59,635 bases of DNA from an uncultured Oscillospiraceae bacterium (GTDB lineage: Bacteria > Bacillota > Clostridia > Oscillospirales > Oscillospiraceae). The DNA is taken from positions 1 through 59,635 of the forward strand of contig CAJUOT010000013.1 of the NCBI GenBank assembly GCA_910588135.1, read 5' to 3'. Under the pieces are notes generated by a model, which ran no database searches, was not told the DNA's origin, and saw only the letters and a program-made list of their open reading frames with translations. Positions 24,354 through 31,563 of the stretch are shown one piece after another (position 1 is the first letter of the stretch; each line of letters starts with the position of its first letter). The position numbers were made by a program, and so were the translations under genes.

Positions 24354-25015
24354 TTTTCCAATACAGCGATGCCCTCCGGCACCCCGCCGGGGATGACCTC
24401 CAGCGCCACCGGGGCCAGCCCCAGGCGCTCCAGAAATTCCCGGTAGCTCTCCGGGCTGAAGGCGTGCTCGTAATGGAAGCCCACGCCCTGATAAATTTTA
24501 ATCATGGTGCCGTAGGCTGTCCCCGCCTTCCCTTGCAGGTAGGTGGGCAGGATGAGCCGTCCATCCGGGGCGGTCACCCGCCACAGCTCCCGGGCCGCTT
24601 TCTCCGGCTCCGGAAGGAGGTGGAGCACATTTCCCGCGATCACCGCGTCAAAGCTCCCGTCCGGGTCGGGCAGGGCGGTGATATCCCGCAGGGCAAATCG
24701 GATGTTGGCCAGCCCCCGCTTTTTTGCCTTTCTTCGGGCCCGGGCCAGCATGGCCTCAGACTGGTCCGTGCACAGCACGGACTTCGCCCGTTTTGCTGCG
24801 GCAAGGGAGAACTCCCCCGTCCCGGCGGCACAGTCCAGCACCCGCGCCCCGTCGGGGACCAGCTCTTCCACCCGGGTCCGGGCGGCGGCGTTCACTTTGC
24901 GGTTGCTCCACTCAAACAGGTCATAGAGGCCGGCGACGCGATCCCAGAAGGTGGGCAGCCGAAGGCTGCCGGACCGGTCGTTCGGCGAAGCCGAATGACG
25001 ATCCAAGGTGCTCAC
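24350..25015 (-). CDS. SAM-dependent methyltransferase (UbiE-like)
   Basis: 221 residues. After FWDRVAGLYDLFEWSNRKVN it has motif I VLDCAAGTGEFSLAAAK, post-I VLCTDQSEAML, FDAVIAGNVLHLLPEPEKA (motif II) and LILPTYLQGKAG. It resembles UbiE/MenG and arsenite-methyltransferase-like proteins; substrate unknown. The probable start is GTG at 25015 overlapping the HMA stop (GTGA). Codons 7-22 or so are made of two small palindromes that look like repeat DNA. Its place in a metal operon is unusual. Confidence 0.82.
   Translation of the reverse strand: MSTLDRHSASPNDRSGSLRLPTFWDRVAGLYDLFEWSNRKVNAAARTRVEELVPDGARVLDCAAGTGEFSLAAAKRAKSVLCTDQSEAMLARARRKAKKRGLANIRFALRDITALPDPDGSFDAVIAGNVLHLLPEPEKAARELWRVTAPDGRLILPTYLQGKAGTAYGTMIKIYQGVGFHYEHAFSPESYREFLERLGLAPVALEVIPGGVPEGIAVLEK
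24957..25003. repeat. Double-hairpin repeat inside the 5' end of the methyltransferase gene
   Basis: GGCAGCC-GAA-GGCTGCC followed by TTCGGC-GAA-GCCGAA, both perfect stems. They resemble the hairpins of the serC-serA repeat. They are translated as an N-terminal extension that homologous methyltransferases should lack. Confidence 0.5.
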
Positions 25016-25224
25016 AGCACGATCTGACAGTCGGGCTCCACCTTTTTGCAGCACTTGACCACGTCCTTCATCACCGCGTCCACGTCGTCCGCCTCAATGG
25101 TCATCTTCTGGGTGAGGAAGCTGACGGTGGCGCCGGTGACGCCGGGGAGCTTTTTGATGGCGGCCTCCATTTTGGCGGCACAGTTGGCGCAGTCCAGGTC
25201 GATGAGCTTGAAGGTCTTTTTCAT
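25012..25224 (-). CDS. Heavy-metal-associated (HMA) domain protein, CopZ-like
   Basis: 70 residues, one ferredoxin-like HMA domain. The metal site is DCANCAAKM (CxxC). KLPGVTGATVSFLTQKMTIEAD is the usual second half, in sense, with extra cysteines in VVKCCKK. It probably binds and hands metal to the P-type ATPase two genes downstream. The ATG at 25224 follows GGAAAGGAAG. Upstream lies 345 bases of repeat DNA. Confidence 0.9.
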   Translation of the reverse strand: MKKTFKLIDLDCANCAAKMEAAIKKLPGVTGATVSFLTQKMTIEADDVDAVMKDVVKCCKKVEPDCQIVL

Positions 25225-25256
25225 GGTGATACTTCCTTTCCTTATTCGTTTCCTAT

Positions 25257-25440
25257 TCACGCCTCGCCTGTTCGCGACGCGCGGTTTTCGTCGAAGCAAA
25301 GTCGGCTCCGCTTCGTTTCCGTCTTCGGCGAAAACTGTGCTCGCTTCCTTGCTTCTCCTCTCCCCACAAAGCCAGAGGTCGGCTTTGCGGGGGCCCCATT
25401 TAGGGGGCTGCCCGCGCTGCTCACGACGGCTCGGACGCTT
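25257..25440. repeat. Composite repeat element 1 between arsR and HMA gene
   Basis: Begins with CACGCCTCGCC-TGTTCGCGACGCGCGG (25259 on) and ends with CTGCTCACGACGGCTCGGACGCT (to 25440). The two ends are roughly inverted copies of each other. Its core (25285-25398) is a copy of the dispersed repeat also found at 56695. No gene is visible. Confidence 0.7.
25285..25398 (+). repeat. Dispersed repeat, copy A
   Basis: TTTTCGTCGAAGCAAAGTC, then hairpin-rich DNA, CTTGCTTCTCCTCTCCCCAC, and an end hairpin AAAGCC/GGCTTT followed by GGGGGCCCC. About 80 percent identical by eye to copy B at 56695-56810. Confidence 0.8.
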
Positions 25441-25444
25441 TGAT

Positions 25445-25573
25445 GTCACGCCTCGCCTGTTCGCGACGCGCGGCTTCGCTCCGACTCGGGCAAAACCCGC
25501 GCCGCTCTGCGGCCGCTGGGCTTTTGCCCTCGCTCCGTTCCATCCGCGCTGCTCACGACGGCTCGGACGCTAT
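25445..25573. repeat. Composite repeat element 2 between arsR and HMA gene
   Basis: Same left end (25446-25472) and same right end (25551-25573) as element 1 but a different core with CGGGCAAAACCCG and GGGCTTTTGCCC-type stems. The right end runs into the arsR TAG stop (25570-25572). Elements 1 and 2 are in tandem. Confidence 0.7.
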
Positions 25574-25932
25574 TCGTTGATATGCTCCATGCCTTGAGCA
25601 ATAATTTTGCGCACGTGGTCGTCGGCCAGGGAGTAGAACACGGTCTTGCCGTCCTTGCGGAACCTGACCAGCCGGCTGCTCTTGAGCACCCGCAGCTGGT
25701 GGGACACCGCCGACTGGGTCAGCCCCAGCAGTTTGGAGATGTCGCACACGCACAGTTCCGCCTCGAACAGGGCGTACAGGATTTTGATCCGGGTGGAGTC
25801 CCCGAACACCTTGAACAGTTCCGCCAGATCGTACAGCGTCTCGTCATCCGGCATCCCGCCCAGTACCTCGTTGACCGCGTCCTCGTGGACAAACAGACAG
25901 CCGCAGCGCTCAATTTCGTTGTTGCCGGCCAC
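25570..25932 (-). CDS. ArsR/SmtB-family metal-sensing repressor
   Basis: 120 residues, winged helix. ELCVCDISKLLGLTQSAVSHQLRVLKSS, in sense, contains the alpha-3 metal motif ELCVC and the recognition helix. N-terminal CGC and C-terminal HVRKIIAQGMEH could add alpha-3N or alpha-5 ligands as in CadC/SmtB. It heads arsR-HMA-methyltransferase-P-type ATPase, so it probably represses metal efflux until Zn/Cd/Pb binds. Start GTG follows AGGAGG by six bases. Its operator is in its own promoter. Confidence 0.92.
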   Translation of the reverse strand: MAGNNEIERCGCLFVHEDAVNEVLGGMPDDETLYDLAELFKVFGDSTRIKILYALFEAELCVCDISKLLGLTQSAVSHQLRVLKSSRLVRFRKDGKTVFYSLADDHVRKIIAQGMEHINE

Positions 25933-25957
25933 AGGAGCCCTCCTCTCTCAATTGAGT

Positions 25958-26007
25958 AATATATGAACATCTGCTCATATATTAGCACGAAAGAATTCCG
26001 CTGTCAA
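25958..26007 (-). promoter_or_regulatory. Metal operon promoter with ArsR operator
   Basis: Minus-strand TTGACA (26002-26007), a 17-base spacer and TAATAT (25979-25984). A 12-2-12 inverted repeat, AATATATGAGCA / TGTTCATATATT read on the minus strand (25958-25983, one mismatch), overlaps the -10 and start region. It has the form of SmtB/CadC operators. Confidence 0.87.
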
Positions 26008-26011
26008 CCCC

Positions 26012-26060
26012 CGGGGAAAAATATTGTGGGGCGGGGGAGCCGCGCTCCCCCGCCCCACGG
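26012..26060 (-). terminator. Terminator of marR-degV
   Basis: GTGGGGCGGGGGAGC and GCTCCCCCGCCCCAC around CGC, then AATATTTTT on the minus strand. Confidence 0.92.
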
Positions 26061-26076
26061 GGCCGGACAGGTTGCT

Positions 26077-26919
26077 TCAAGTGTTCCGCTCCAGATATAC
26101 GACCACCGCCGCCCCCGGCCCCACGTGGGTGCCGATGACCGCGCCCACCGGGTGCACCTCGTGCCGGTGGGGCCCAAAGGTGTCCTGTGCCAGTGCGATC
26201 AAGCTCTGGCACAGGGTGTCGTCGGCGGTGTAGCCGTAGTACACCGGCAGGCGGGGGTCGCTGGCAAGGTTTCCCCCGATGAGCTTCATCAGGGCGGACA
26301 GGCTGCCCTTGGCCCCCACCCCCTTGCCCACCAGCCCCAGCTGGCCGTCCCTGAGGGTGATGATGGGCTTCACCTTCAAAAGCTCCCCGGCGATGGACAC
26401 GGCGGCGGGCAGCCGCCCCCCCTTGTGGAGGTATTTCAGGGTGTCCACAATGGCCAGCAGCCTGACCCTGCCCTTCGCCCGCTCCAGCTCGGCCGCGATG
26501 GCCGGGGCGTCCAGCCCCTGCTCCCGGAGAAGGCAGGCCAGGTCGATGAGCAGCCGCAGCCCCAGCACCGTCTGGGTGGAGTCCACCACGTAAATGTTTT
26601 CATAACCGCACATCTCCCGGGCGATGAGAGCGCTCTGACAAGTGCCCGACAGGGAGGCCGCCATGGGCAGGCAGACCACGCTGTCCCCGTTCTGCTTTGC
26701 CCGCTCGAACCAGGGGAGAAAGTCGTCCGGCCCCGCCTGACTGGTGGTGGGCAGCTCCCTGGCCTGGGCCAGCCGCTGGAAAAAGGCGGCGTGGTCCAGC
26801 ACGTCGGGAAACTCCTCATCGCCGAACTGAACCTTCAGGGACACCACCCAGATTCCCCTGCGCACCGCCTCCTCCGGCCGGAAATCGGCGGTGCTGTCCG
26901 TCAAAATGTAAATAGCCAT
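26077..26919 (-). CDS. DegV family fatty-acid-binding protein
   Basis: 280 residues. YILTDSTADF, LPTTSQAGPDDF, SLSGTCQSA, DTLKYLHKGGRL and VKPIITLRDGQL are all DegV signatures. DegV/FakB proteins bind fatty acids and present them to fatty acid kinase. The ATG (26919) is eight bases after AGGAG and lies two bases after the marR stop. The promoter and operator upstream of marR control both, so the regulator may answer to lipids. Confidence 0.92.
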   Translation of the reverse strand: MAIYILTDSTADFRPEEAVRRGIWVVSLKVQFGDEEFPDVLDHAAFFQRLAQARELPTTSQAGPDDFLPWFERAKQNGDSVVCLPMAASLSGTCQSALIAREMCGYENIYVVDSTQTVLGLRLLIDLACLLREQGLDAPAIAAELERAKGRVRLLAIVDTLKYLHKGGRLPAAVSIAGELLKVKPIITLRDGQLGLVGKGVGAKGSLSALMKLIGGNLASDPRLPVYYGYTADDTLCQSLIALAQDTFGPHRHEVHPVGAVIGTHVGPGAAVVVYLERNT

Positions 26920-26921
26920 TT

Positions 26922-27401
26922 TCAACTCTCCTCATGTTTTTGGTCTTGCCGCCCCATGCCGTGAAAAAAGCGGTCCAGCTGGCGCAGGGAGCGCAGCAGC
27001 GTTTCCAGCTCGCCCTCCTCCAGTCTGGCCGCGGCGCTCTCCGCCATGCGGGCGTGGAACTGGGCGTGGAGCCGGTCGGCCGCCTCCCCCTTGGGGGTGA
27101 GGCGGATTCGGATCACCCGCCGGTCCCCCGGCTCGCCCCCCCGCTCCAGGTAACCCTTGCGCACCAGGGTGTTCACCGCCGCAGTCAGCGAGCTCACCCG
27201 GATGGCCAGGGCGCCGGCCACCTGGGTCATGGTGTTGCGCCCGCTGTCGGTGAGGCCGCTCACCGCCTCCAGCACGTGGAGCTCCTTCACCGACAGGTCT
27301 GTGGCCCCGGTGTCGCTCAGGGCCTGCTCCTCGCAGGCCAGGATCTGGTTGAACACGTGGACAAAAAAATAGTTCAGCTCATCCCGCTGCTCCTGGGTCA
27401 T
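26922..27401 (-). CDS. MarR-family regulator
   Basis: 159 residues. Winged helix with LSVKELHVLEAV, TMTQVAGALAIRVSSLTAAVNTLVRKGYLERG in sense, and the wing GDRRVIRIRLTPKG. It is co-transcribed with degV and has a perfect palindrome in its own promoter, so it is probably autoregulated. FabT-type MarR proteins control lipid genes in Firmicutes, and the DegV partner fits that role by inference. CAGGAGGTGGCTCC precedes the ATG. Confidence 0.92.
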   Translation of the reverse strand: MTQEQRDELNYFFVHVFNQILACEEQALSDTGATDLSVKELHVLEAVSGLTDSGRNTMTQVAGALAIRVSSLTAAVNTLVRKGYLERGGEPGDRRVIRIRLTPKGEAADRLHAQFHARMAESAAARLEEGELETLLRSLRQLDRFFHGMGRQDQKHEES

Positions 27402-27441
27402 GGAGCCACCTCCTGAGAAATTCTAATAGTTTAAAAGTATA

Positions 27442-27488
27442 ATTATTTGAACTTCAAATAATATACGCAAAAAAAGCGGACTTGTCAA
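27442..27488 (-). promoter_or_regulatory. marR-degV promoter and palindromic operator
   Basis: Minus-strand TTGACA (27483-27488), a 17-base spacer and TATATT (27460-27465). A perfect 10-1-10 palindrome, ATTATTTGAA-C-TTCAAATAAT (27442-27462), starts inside the -10 and covers the start site. Confidence 0.9.
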
Positions 27489-27536
27489 CCCAATTTTTCC
27501 GCGGCAAAAATTTCTGCGTTTTTTTGAAAAAAGCTC

Positions 27537-27576
27537 TTTACAAACTGGACAGTCTATGATATCTTACTATCAGTAA
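27537..27576 (+). promoter_or_regulatory. perR operon promoter and candidate Fur/PerR box
   Basis: TTTACA (27537-27542), a 17-base spacer and TATCTT (27560-27565). TTACT-ATC-AGTAA (27564-27576) is an inverted repeat overlapping the -10 end and start, AT-rich like Fur-family boxes. Confidence 0.65.
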
Positions 27577-27612
27577 TCATTCCTATTAGTGAGGCGCTTG
27601 AAGGGAAACGCT

Positions 27613-28020
27613 ATGAACAACGTCCGACAGAGTAAAAAGAGGGACGCCATGCTGGCCCTGCTCCGGCAGACCGTCTGCCACCCCCCGGCGGACTGGGTCT
27701 ACCGGGAGATGAAGGCGGAGTACCCGGATCTGAGCCTGGGCACCGTCTACCGCAACCTGAACCTCCTGTGTGAGCGCGGGCTCATCCGGCGGGTGGGGGC
27801 GGTGAACGGCCAGGAGCGCTACGACGGGATGGTTACGCCCCATTCCCATTTTGTTTGCAGCTGCTGCGGCGCCATTTTGGACCTGCCCGAGCACTCGCCG
27901 GGGGAGGGCTATCTGGAGTCTGTGGGCGTGCAATATGGATTCCAGGCGGAGGGCTGTGAGTTCACCGTCCGCGGCGTGTGCCGGGACTGCCTGAGGGAAC
28001 AGGCCGCCGCCCAAAATTAA
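27613..28020 (+). CDS. perR: Fur-family regulator, PerR-like
   Basis: 135 residues. Winged helix (SLGTVYRNLNLLCERGLI), ERYDG, then the metal site PHSHFVCSCCGAI, and CRDC near the C-terminus: two CxxC pairs for structural zinc. The two genes downstream are a rubrerythrin and a rubredoxin, which makes PerR the likeliest member of the family; Fur or Zur cannot be excluded. The ATG at 27613 is preferred; 27589 would be upstream of a clear ribosome site (AAGGGAAACGCT). Confidence 0.87.
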   Translation: MNNVRQSKKRDAMLALLRQTVCHPPADWVYREMKAEYPDLSLGTVYRNLNLLCERGLIRRVGAVNGQERYDGMVTPHSHFVCSCCGAILDLPEHSPGEGYLESVGVQYGFQAEGCEFTVRGVCRDCLREQAAAQN

Positions 28021-28039
28021 CAATTGGAGGAAAACTGTC

Positions 28040-28627
28040 ATGAAAAAGTGGATCTGCCCTGTCTGTGGTTATGTCTATGAGGGCGAGCAGCCCCCCGCCG
28101 AATGCCCCGTGTGCCATGTGGCCGGCTCCAAGTTCACCGAGCAGGTGGGCGAGATGAAGCTGGCCGCCGAGCATGAGTACGGCATCTACGCCAAGACCGT
28201 GAAGAACAACCCCGACATCAGCGACGAGGACAAGAAGTATATCTTCGAGCAGCTGATGGCCAACTTCAACGGCGAGTGCGGCGAGGTGGGTATGTACCTG
28301 TGCATGGCCCGCATTGCCCACCGCCAGGGCTATCCCGAGATCGGCCTGTACTGGGAGAAGGCCGCCTATGAGGAGGCCGAGCACGCCGCCAAGTTCGCGG
28401 AGCTGCTGGGCGAGGACCTGGAGCCCAACATGACCGCCGACACTGCCAAGAACCTGGCCTGGCGGGTGGACTGCGAGTTCGGCGCCACCAAGGGCAAGTT
28501 CGACCTGGCCGCCTGCGCCAAGAAGAACGGCCTGGACGCCATCCACGACACCGTCCACGAGATGGCCAGGGACGAGGCCCGGCACGGCAAGGCGCTGAAG
28601 GGCCTGCTGGACCGGTACTTCAAGTAA
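28040..28627 (+). CDS. Reverse rubrerythrin (NADH peroxidase component)
   Basis: 195 residues. An N-terminal rubredoxin-like domain (CPVCGYVYEG and CPVC, residues 6-26) is followed by a four-helix diiron domain with ECGEVGMYLCMARIA, YEEAEHAAKFAE and ARDEARHGKALKG, supplying the Glu and His ligands. The rubredoxin-first order is that of clostridial reverse rubrerythrin, which reduces hydrogen peroxide. 19 bases after perR with AATTGGAGGAAA between them. Confidence 0.93.
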   Translation: MKKWICPVCGYVYEGEQPPAECPVCHVAGSKFTEQVGEMKLAAEHEYGIYAKTVKNNPDISDEDKKYIFEQLMANFNGECGEVGMYLCMARIAHRQGYPEIGLYWEKAAYEEAEHAAKFAELLGEDLEPNMTADTAKNLAWRVDCEFGATKGKFDLAACAKKNGLDAIHDTVHEMARDEARHGKALKGLLDRYFK

Positions 28628-28651
28628 GCCGGCCCGCGGGAGGAGCACGCC

Positions 28652-28807
28652 ATGGATCAGTATGTATGCCCCTGCGGCTACGTCTATGACCCCGCTGCGG
28701 GAGACCCCGACAACGGCGTCGCCCCCGGCACCCCCTGGGAGCAGGTCCCCGACAGCTGGACCTGCCCGGTGTGCGGGATGGGCAAGGACGTATTCGAAAA
28801 AGAGTAA
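28652..28807 (+). CDS. Rubredoxin with CxC first knuckle
   Basis: 51 residues. YVCPCGYVYDPAAGDPDNGV is the N-terminal knuckle and WTCPVCGMGKD the second. The first pair is C-P-C rather than the usual CxxC, while the second is CxxC. Rubredoxin passes electrons to rubrerythrin, which is the preceding gene, 24 bases upstream. GGGAGGAGCACGCC precedes the ATG. Too short for many gene callers. Confidence 0.92.
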   Translation: MDQYVCPCGYVYDPAAGDPDNGVAPGTPWEQVPDSWTCPVCGMGKDVFEKE

Positions 28808-28822
28808 ACGGCAGCACCCCGG

Positions 28823-28856
28823 AGGGTGGGCGGAGACGCCCGCCCTCTTTTTATAT
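28823..28856 (+). terminator. Terminator of perR operon
   Basis: AGGGTGGGCG, loop GAGA, CGCCCGCCCT, then CTTTTTAT. Confidence 0.9.
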
Positions 28857-28901
28857 TGGGCGGGCGCCGGGAAACAGGGGCTTTTCTTTTTCGCTTTAGC
28901 G

Positions 28902-28910
28902 TGGTATAAT
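28902..28910 (+). promoter_or_regulatory. proBA promoter (extended -10)
   Basis: TGG-TATAAT (28902-28910); the region 17 bases upstream (TTTTCT) is a weak -35. Confidence 0.65.
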
Positions 28911-28948
28911 AATCTAAAATATGGGAACTGGAAGGCGGAGAGGGAACA

Positions 28949-29740
28949 GTGAAAAAGATTGTGGTAAAAGTGGGCACCTCCACCCTGGCCCACCCCACCG
29001 GGCGGCTGAACATCCGGGGGGTGGAGGCGCTGGTGAAGGTGCTGTCCGACTTGAAAAACGCGGGAAACCAGCTGGTGCTGGTGTCCTCCGGGGCCATCGG
29101 CATGGGGGTGGGCAAGCTCAACCTCCCCGGCCGCCCGGCGGATATGCCCACCAAGCAGGCCGCGGCCGCCGTGGGCCAGTGCGAGCTGATGTACACCTAC
29201 GACAAGCTGTTCGGGGCGTATAACCACACGGTGGCCCAGCTGCTGCTCACCGCGGAAGATGTGAATTACCCCACCCGGCGGCAGAACTTCGTCAACGCCA
29301 TGGACCGTCTGCTGGAGCTGGGGGCCCTGCCCGTGGTCAACGAGAACGACGCGGTGGCCACCGACGAGGTGGGCGTGTCCACCACCATCGGGGAGAACGA
29401 CACCCTGTCCGCCATTGTGGCGGAGTGCGTGGGGGCGGACCTGCTCATCCTGCTCAGCGACATCGACGGGCTGTACACCGCCGACCCCCGGAAGGACGGC
29501 AGCGCCGCCCTCATCCCCGAGGTGCGGGAGATCACGCCCGGGATGAAGGCGCTGGCGGGCGCCCCCGGCTCCGCACTGGGCACCGGCGGCATGGCCACCA
29601 AGCTGAAGGCGGCGGAGATCGCCATGGCCTGCGGCTGCGACATGGTGATTGCCAACGGCCGAAAGCCGGAGCTGTTGTATGACATCGCGGCGGGGGGACA
29701 TACCGGCACCCGCTTTATCGGAAGGAGGGAAGGGAAATGA
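28949..29740 (+). CDS. proB: Glutamate 5-kinase
   Basis: 263 residues. ATP-dependent phosphorylation of glutamate, first step of proline synthesis. Amino acid kinase fold: VVKVGTSTLAHP, LVSSGAIGMGVGKL, VNENDAVATDEV, LLSDIDGLYTADPR and GTGGMATKLKAA. It ends right after the kinase domain, so it lacks the C-terminal PUA domain of the long form. Start GTG. Its stop overlaps the proA start (ATGA). Confidence 0.96.
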   Translation: MKKIVVKVGTSTLAHPTGRLNIRGVEALVKVLSDLKNAGNQLVLVSSGAIGMGVGKLNLPGRPADMPTKQAAAAVGQCELMYTYDKLFGAYNHTVAQLLLTAEDVNYPTRRQNFVNAMDRLLELGALPVVNENDAVATDEVGVSTTIGENDTLSAIVAECVGADLLILLSDIDGLYTADPRKDGSAALIPEVREITPGMKALAGAPGSALGTGGMATKLKAAEIAMACGCDMVIANGRKPELLYDIAAGGHTGTRFIGRREGK

Positions 29741-30993
29741 CCACCCTGGAGCTGCTCCGGCGGGCCAGGAGCGCCAAAAGCGCCATGGCCCTGGCGGACA
29801 CGGACACGAAAAACCGGGCGCTGCTGGCCATGGCGGACGCTTTGGAGAGGAGCGCCCAGCCCATCCTGGCCGCCAACGCCCTGGACCTGGAGGGGGCGCG
29901 GGGCGCGGTGTCCAGCGTAATGCTGGACCGGCTGGCCCTGAACGAGGAGCGCATTTTCGGCATGGCCCAGGGGGTGCGGGAGGTGGCCGTCCTCCCCGAT
30001 CCGGCGGGGCGGGTGCTCCGGAGGGAGGAGCGGCCCAACGGCCTGGTGATTGAAAAAACCGCCGTCCCCATGGGTGTGATCGCCATCATCTACGAGAGCC
30101 GCCCCAACGTCACCTCCGACGCGGCGGCACTGGCGCTGAAGGCGGGCTCCGCCTGCGTGCTGCGCTGCGGCAGGGAGGCCCACCGCTCCGCCGCCGCCAT
30201 TGTGGACGCCCTCCGGCAGGGCCTGTCCGCCGCGGGGCTGCCCCAGGATGCCCTGGGGCTGGTGGAGGACACCACCCGCCAGTCCGCCCGCGAGCTGATG
30301 ACCGCCGCCGGCCTGGTGGACCTGCTCATTCCCCGGGGGGGCGCGGGACTCATCCGGGCCTGCGTGGACAACGCCACTGTCCCGGTGATTGAGACGGGCA
30401 CCGGCATCTGCCACATCTACGTGGACCGGGATGCGGATCTGGACATGGCCCTGGACATCGTGGAAAACGCCAAGTGCTCCCGGCCCAGCGTGTGCAACGC
30501 CGCCGAGGCGTGCCTGGTCCACCGGGACATCGCCGGGGCCTTCCTGCCCCGGCTGCGCCAGCGGCTGGTGGACGCGCGGAGGGCGGCGGGCCTGCCCCCG
30601 GTGGAGCTGCGCCTGGACGGAGAAGCGGCTTCCATCATTGACGGCGTCCCCGCGGGGGAGGCCGACTTTGACACCGAGTTTCTGGACTATATCCTGGCGG
30701 TCAAGGTGGTGGACGGGGTGGACGGGGCCTGCGCCCACATCGCCGCCCACTCCACCGGCCACTCCGAGGCCATCGTCACCGCCAGCGGGGAGACGGCAGA
30801 GCGCTTTACCGCCCTGGTGGACTCCTCTGCCGTCTACTGGAATGCCTCCACCCGGTTCACCGACGGCGGCGTGTTCGGCCTGGGGTGCGAGATGGGCATC
30901 TCCACCCAGCGCCTCCACGCCCGGGGGCCCATGGGGCTGGAGGAGCTGTGCACCTATAAGTATGTCGTCCGGGGGGCGGGGCAGGTGCGGTGA
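29737..30993 (+). CDS. proA: Gamma-glutamyl phosphate reductase
   Basis: 418 residues, an aldehyde-dehydrogenase-fold enzyme reducing glutamyl phosphate to the semialdehyde. IAIIYESRPNVTSDAAALALK, LIPRGGAGLIR, the active Cys region KCSRPSVCNAAEA (about residues 246-258) and FTDGGVFGLGCEMGISTQRLHARGP in sense are characteristic. Coupled to proB by a four-base overlap. Confidence 0.96.
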   Translation: MTTLELLRRARSAKSAMALADTDTKNRALLAMADALERSAQPILAANALDLEGARGAVSSVMLDRLALNEERIFGMAQGVREVAVLPDPAGRVLRREERPNGLVIEKTAVPMGVIAIIYESRPNVTSDAAALALKAGSACVLRCGREAHRSAAAIVDALRQGLSAAGLPQDALGLVEDTTRQSARELMTAAGLVDLLIPRGGAGLIRACVDNATVPVIETGTGICHIYVDRDADLDMALDIVENAKCSRPSVCNAAEACLVHRDIAGAFLPRLRQRLVDARRAAGLPPVELRLDGEAASIIDGVPAGEADFDTEFLDYILAVKVVDGVDGACAHIAAHSTGHSEAIVTASGETAERFTALVDSSAVYWNASTRFTDGGVFGLGCEMGISTQRLHARGPMGLEELCTYKYVVRGAGQVR

Positions 30994-31002
30994 CGGAGAG
31001 GA

Positions 31003-31034
31003 CAAACGGATGTTTCACGTGAAACATCCGTTTG
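31003..31034. promoter_or_regulatory. parS: parS-type centromere site within a 32-bp perfect palindrome
   Basis: The central 16 bases (31011-31026) read TGTTTCACGTGAAACA, an exact match to the Firmicute ParB/Spo0J consensus site. The symmetry extends to 32 bases with CAAACGGA on the left and TCCGTTTG on the right. It sits between convergent proA and the DUF6512 gene, where the hairpin could also end transcription. Confidence 0.8.
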
Positions 31035-31041
31035 TTGACCG

Positions 31042-31563
31042 TTACACCGGGATGGTCAGAAATGTCCGCACCGCGCCGCTCAGGTCGGCGAACAGCGCCG
31101 CGTCCGGCGGGAAAAAGGTGAACCAGACGATCAGCGCCCCCAGCAGGGCGGTGAGGGCTGCCGCCGCCTTGTCCGTCCCCGGCCACTCACACAGCGGCCA
31201 CAGCACCCGGGGCAGCAGAAAGCCCACCGCCAGCAGGGCGAAATACAGCGCCAGGTCGGCCCACAGGCTCTCTCCCCGGAGGGTGACATGGTAGAGGTAG
31301 CCAGCCCCCAGCATGGCGGCGCACACCACCGCCTGACTGAGCAGCCAGGGGGCCCGGGCTCCCCGCCCGCCCCGCCCCATCAGCAGCGACACCGCCAGCA
31401 GGGGGAAATAGAGGAGCTTGGTATGTTCCCACACGCTTTCCCGCACCGGGGAGACCAGGGCCAGGATGGGGTTGGGGAGCCATTGGTAGAGGAAGTGGAG
31501 CAGCACGCCCAGCGCGGCGGCGGCCAGATAGAGCAGGAGCAGTTTTTTGGTTGATTTTTCCAT
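31042..31563 (-). CDS. DUF6512-like integral membrane protein
   Basis: 173 residues with about five hydrophobic segments. The sequence LVSPVRESVWEHTKLLYFP (about residues 38-56) matches the conserved ESVWEH-K block of DUF6512 proteins found in clostridia. Function unknown. It stands alone, convergent with proA. Confidence 0.75.
   Translation of the reverse strand: MEKSTKKLLLLYLAAAALGVLLHFLYQWLPNPILALVSPVRESVWEHTKLLYFPLLAVSLLMGRGGRGARAPWLLSQAVVCAAMLGAGYLYHVTLRGESLWADLALYFALLAVGFLLPRVLWPLCEWPGTDKAAAALTALLGALIVWFTFFPPDAALFADLSGAVRTFLTIPV

Noticed and set aside
25225..25569. A small gene between arsR and the HMA gene
   Set aside because: Open frames there are translations of repeat elements with no ribosome site or conserved motif.
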